Shown here piece by piece: positions 62,137-64,000 of a stretch of DNA of 64,000 nt (position 1 is the first letter of the stretch; each line of letters opens with the position of its first letter). The notes under the pieces are model-generated. The model ran no database searches. It had not been told where the DNA came from and saw nothing but the letters and a program-made list of their open reading frames with translations. Made by a program: the position numbers and the translations under genes. The stretch is from Breviolum minutum Mf 1.05b.01 (taxonomy: Eukaryota > Sar > Dinophyceae > Suessiales > Symbiodiniaceae). The stretch spans positions 1 to 64,000 of the forward strand of contig DF240851.1 of NCBI GenBank assembly GCA_000507305.1. The letters are read 5' to 3'.

Positions 62137-62853
62137 GTAACAAAAATCTGATCAACAGGGCATATGATATATTGGGGACGAACAAATCACCAACTGCTAA
62201 GCATGGAAACCTCCAAGGCAACCTCCAAAAAACTCAGCTAAGGTCGTCCTGGTCATGATTTGAGAATGCCAGAGCTCGAGGAGGTTAGTGGGGAAATTGG
62301 GGTGGGCCATGGATGATGCATGGCAGTGAAGGTCCATGGTTTATTTGAGATCTACTAAAACAGGGTTCAGTACATCATTCTACCACTGGACCGTCCGTGA
62401 AGTTTGGAGACTTCCTTTTTTTTCCATCAATCTCAGAACTTGAATTTTGTTATGTAAAAAAGGTCGGGTTATTTCAGTGATATAGTGGCTTATACTTGCT
62501 TCCGTGTTTCTGTATGATCCAATATTGAATGAAATGAGACTTTGTCTGAAACCTAACTAGTATTTGATAGGATGCAGCAGCAGTGAGTCAGTAAGGTATT
62601 CTTTTTCTTTCATTGCTCCAATGTGGAAGAAGAGTGAGGGAACTTTGTGGCATAGGCAGCGCTGATCAATAAGCCCTGACCAGTTAAGGGTGTTTTTTTG
62701 CGGCTATATAGATTCTGTGTATAGGGGCCCGGTTATACTACACAGTGGTACAATGATTATATCATTGGAACCCACATATAATGTATTTGTATATGTACAA
62801 TGGAACAAGAGGTTTTGAACGTTGCTCACATGATCTCACATGTTGAAAACCAG
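62137..62853. other. Probable intergenic region
   Basis: Lies between the stop of the gene ending at 62136 and the first exon of the next coding-like chain. AT-rich, no coding-like ORF on either strand and no repeat family recognised. Confidence 0.5.
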
Positions 62854-62942
62854 GATCAGGAAGCTCCCGCGCTGTTGACCAACTACGAAGAGCCTTTCGT
62901 CGCACCGCCGCGGCATCCACGACCGCCACCGCCGGGGGCCAG
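62854..62942 (+). CDS. Coding-like exon of a further gene, unrecognised
   Basis: Between acceptor aaccag and donor GTGGGG, open in one frame. It encodes an acidic then Pro/Arg-rich segment (EAPALLTNYEEPFVAPPRHP) and leaves in phase 2. A second coding-like stretch at about 63175-63260 (GLHPEGLVDELPDLDPLQGR) probably belongs to the same gene, though its phase was not matched. The gene runs off the window or ends beyond what I can see. Confidence 0.42.
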
Positions 62943-63260
62943 GTGGGGATAGCCAAATGGGAAAACAAATGCATCATTTAGAGACTGTTAGATATGAAGA
63001 TTTTACCTTCTGGCATTTCGTAATGCCTTTTTGGAAAAAAAATCAACCAGGGCACTTCATGTGATGCATTTTTCATTTTTCCCCTGTTTTTCCCTGGTTT
63101 TTCAACTCCACAAAATTTTTACAATTTCCCTCAATTTCAATGGTTAAAGTTGGTGCCTTTTTTGCAAGTTTACCGGTCTCCATCCCGAAGGACTAGTTGA
63201 TGAGCTTCCAGATTTAGATCCACTGCAAGGCCGAGAAGTTTGGTGCATGAGATTTTCCTA

Positions 63261-64000
63261 AGCACCCCGTTTTTGTTTTGGTTGGGGGAAATGCACATCA
63301 ATTGATTTTTTGTTCATGATTCAAATTATATTTTACCTATGTAAAAAATAGGTTCATTGCAAACCTGAAAAAGAAATCTCTGGAATCTTTTAACCTGCAC
63401 AGGAGTTGATGATGTTCTGTGAAGCATGAAGGATTTTCCAAGTACATTGATAGACGAAGGTTTCGACCATGAGATGATTGTCCAGGTCTCCCGGAGCCTC
63501 AAGCTCCCGCACTTCCGGATGAGATGGAGCTCCCTTCAATTTCATTGCAACATACCTAAGCTGCAAAGAACAGCTTAGTGTTGATCTCATTGGCTTGTTG
63601 AATGAGGCCTTTTTTCTTGTAAACACATGCCGTTGATCCCGTTATGTCAGGTTTTATACATCCTTTCAGTGGAGTGATCGCCATATTTCACTGTCAACGG
63701 GCCTCAAGTGCAAAGATCAACTTGCTAACAGATTTTCAGCTGCCAAAGATTTTTAGCAGCACAGTGACACAGTGCACCCTCAAATTCAAATTTTGTTTGC
63801 AATTTTCAGATGGCCAAAATTATGGCCAACCAAGAGGCACAAATTGAAGATACCTTGTGCTTGTGGTTGGCTGTCTGTACACAGCTTGTCAGCTGCAAAT
63901 TCGTCATGCAAGTAGCATCCATGCTTTGGAGTAGAAATGCGACCCCCACAATTGGTGGAAGATCTTGGAATAGGATGAACATGACTGCAAATGTGTGGAC
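63261..64000. other. No assignable gene
   Basis: Coding-like stretches occur on both strands at 63420-63560 (plus: DEGFDHEMIVQVSRSLKLPH; minus: MKLKGAPSHPEVRELEAPGD after a ttctttgcag acceptor). The evidence does not settle which strand, if either, is coding. The remainder is AT-rich. Confidence 0.35.

Noticed and set aside
63390-63626. Minus-strand exon candidate after a ttctttgcag acceptor
   Set aside because: The plus strand is equally open with sensible sequence; without transcript data the strand cannot be chosen.
1-64000. CRISPR arrays, bacterial operons, prophage, rRNA or tRNA genes
   Set aside because: No regularly spaced repeats with unique spacers, no ribosome-binding sites preceding ORFs and no recognisable rRNA or tRNA sequence were seen.

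Overview
This window looks like nuclear DNA of a dinoflagellate, probably of the Symbiodiniaceae type. That is an inference from gene structure; no rRNA, tRNA or marker gene is present. The signs are: short exons (about 18 to 660 bp) joined by long AT-rich introns; every well-supported gene on the + strand; several introns whose reading frame is only kept by GC-AG or GA-AG boundaries, with AG|G at both ends; many simple repeats; and an intronless gene with a partial match to the dinoflagellate spliced leader just upstream. No bacterial-style operons, promoters or terminators are visible. Most of the long ORFs are chance ORFs in introns. I built gene models by linking coding stretches whose acceptor, donor and codon phase agree.

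Layout. 1-2.8 kb: no gene, repeats and hairpins. 2.85-4.0 kb: possible two-exon secreted protein. 5.5-10.1 kb: pentatricopeptide-repeat (PPR) gene, with an intronless membrane-protein gene (7291-8421) sitting in one of its introns. 11.3-19.9 kb: a 15-exon gene with a Pro/Ala-rich, acidic N-terminal half and a C-terminal ParB-like 'DNRRL' domain. 20.9-23.7 kb: sparse exons, including a short Cys-rich peptide with a signal-like start. 24.0-27.3 kb: chain of charged and Pro-rich exons. 28.7-31.4 kb: a 2-oxoglutarate/Fe(II) oxygenase of prolyl-4-hydroxylase type joined to a helical-repeat C-terminus. 31.8-36.5 kb: unrecognised exons from two or three genes. 38.1-49.3 kb: a NodU/CmcH-type carbamoyltransferase in about 16 exons, one intron of which holds a 3-kb segment between direct repeats. 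50.0-58.4 kb: a gene with PGPG-type sperm-tail (SHIPPO/STPGR-like) repeats. 58.8-62.1 kb: a long, well-phased gene of unknown function. 62.8-64 kb: start of another gene.

The introns carry at least three families of short palindromic, MITE-like elements. One family repeatedly lies within about 35 bp of an exon boundary, as expected of introner-like elements. The genes share no obvious pathway.
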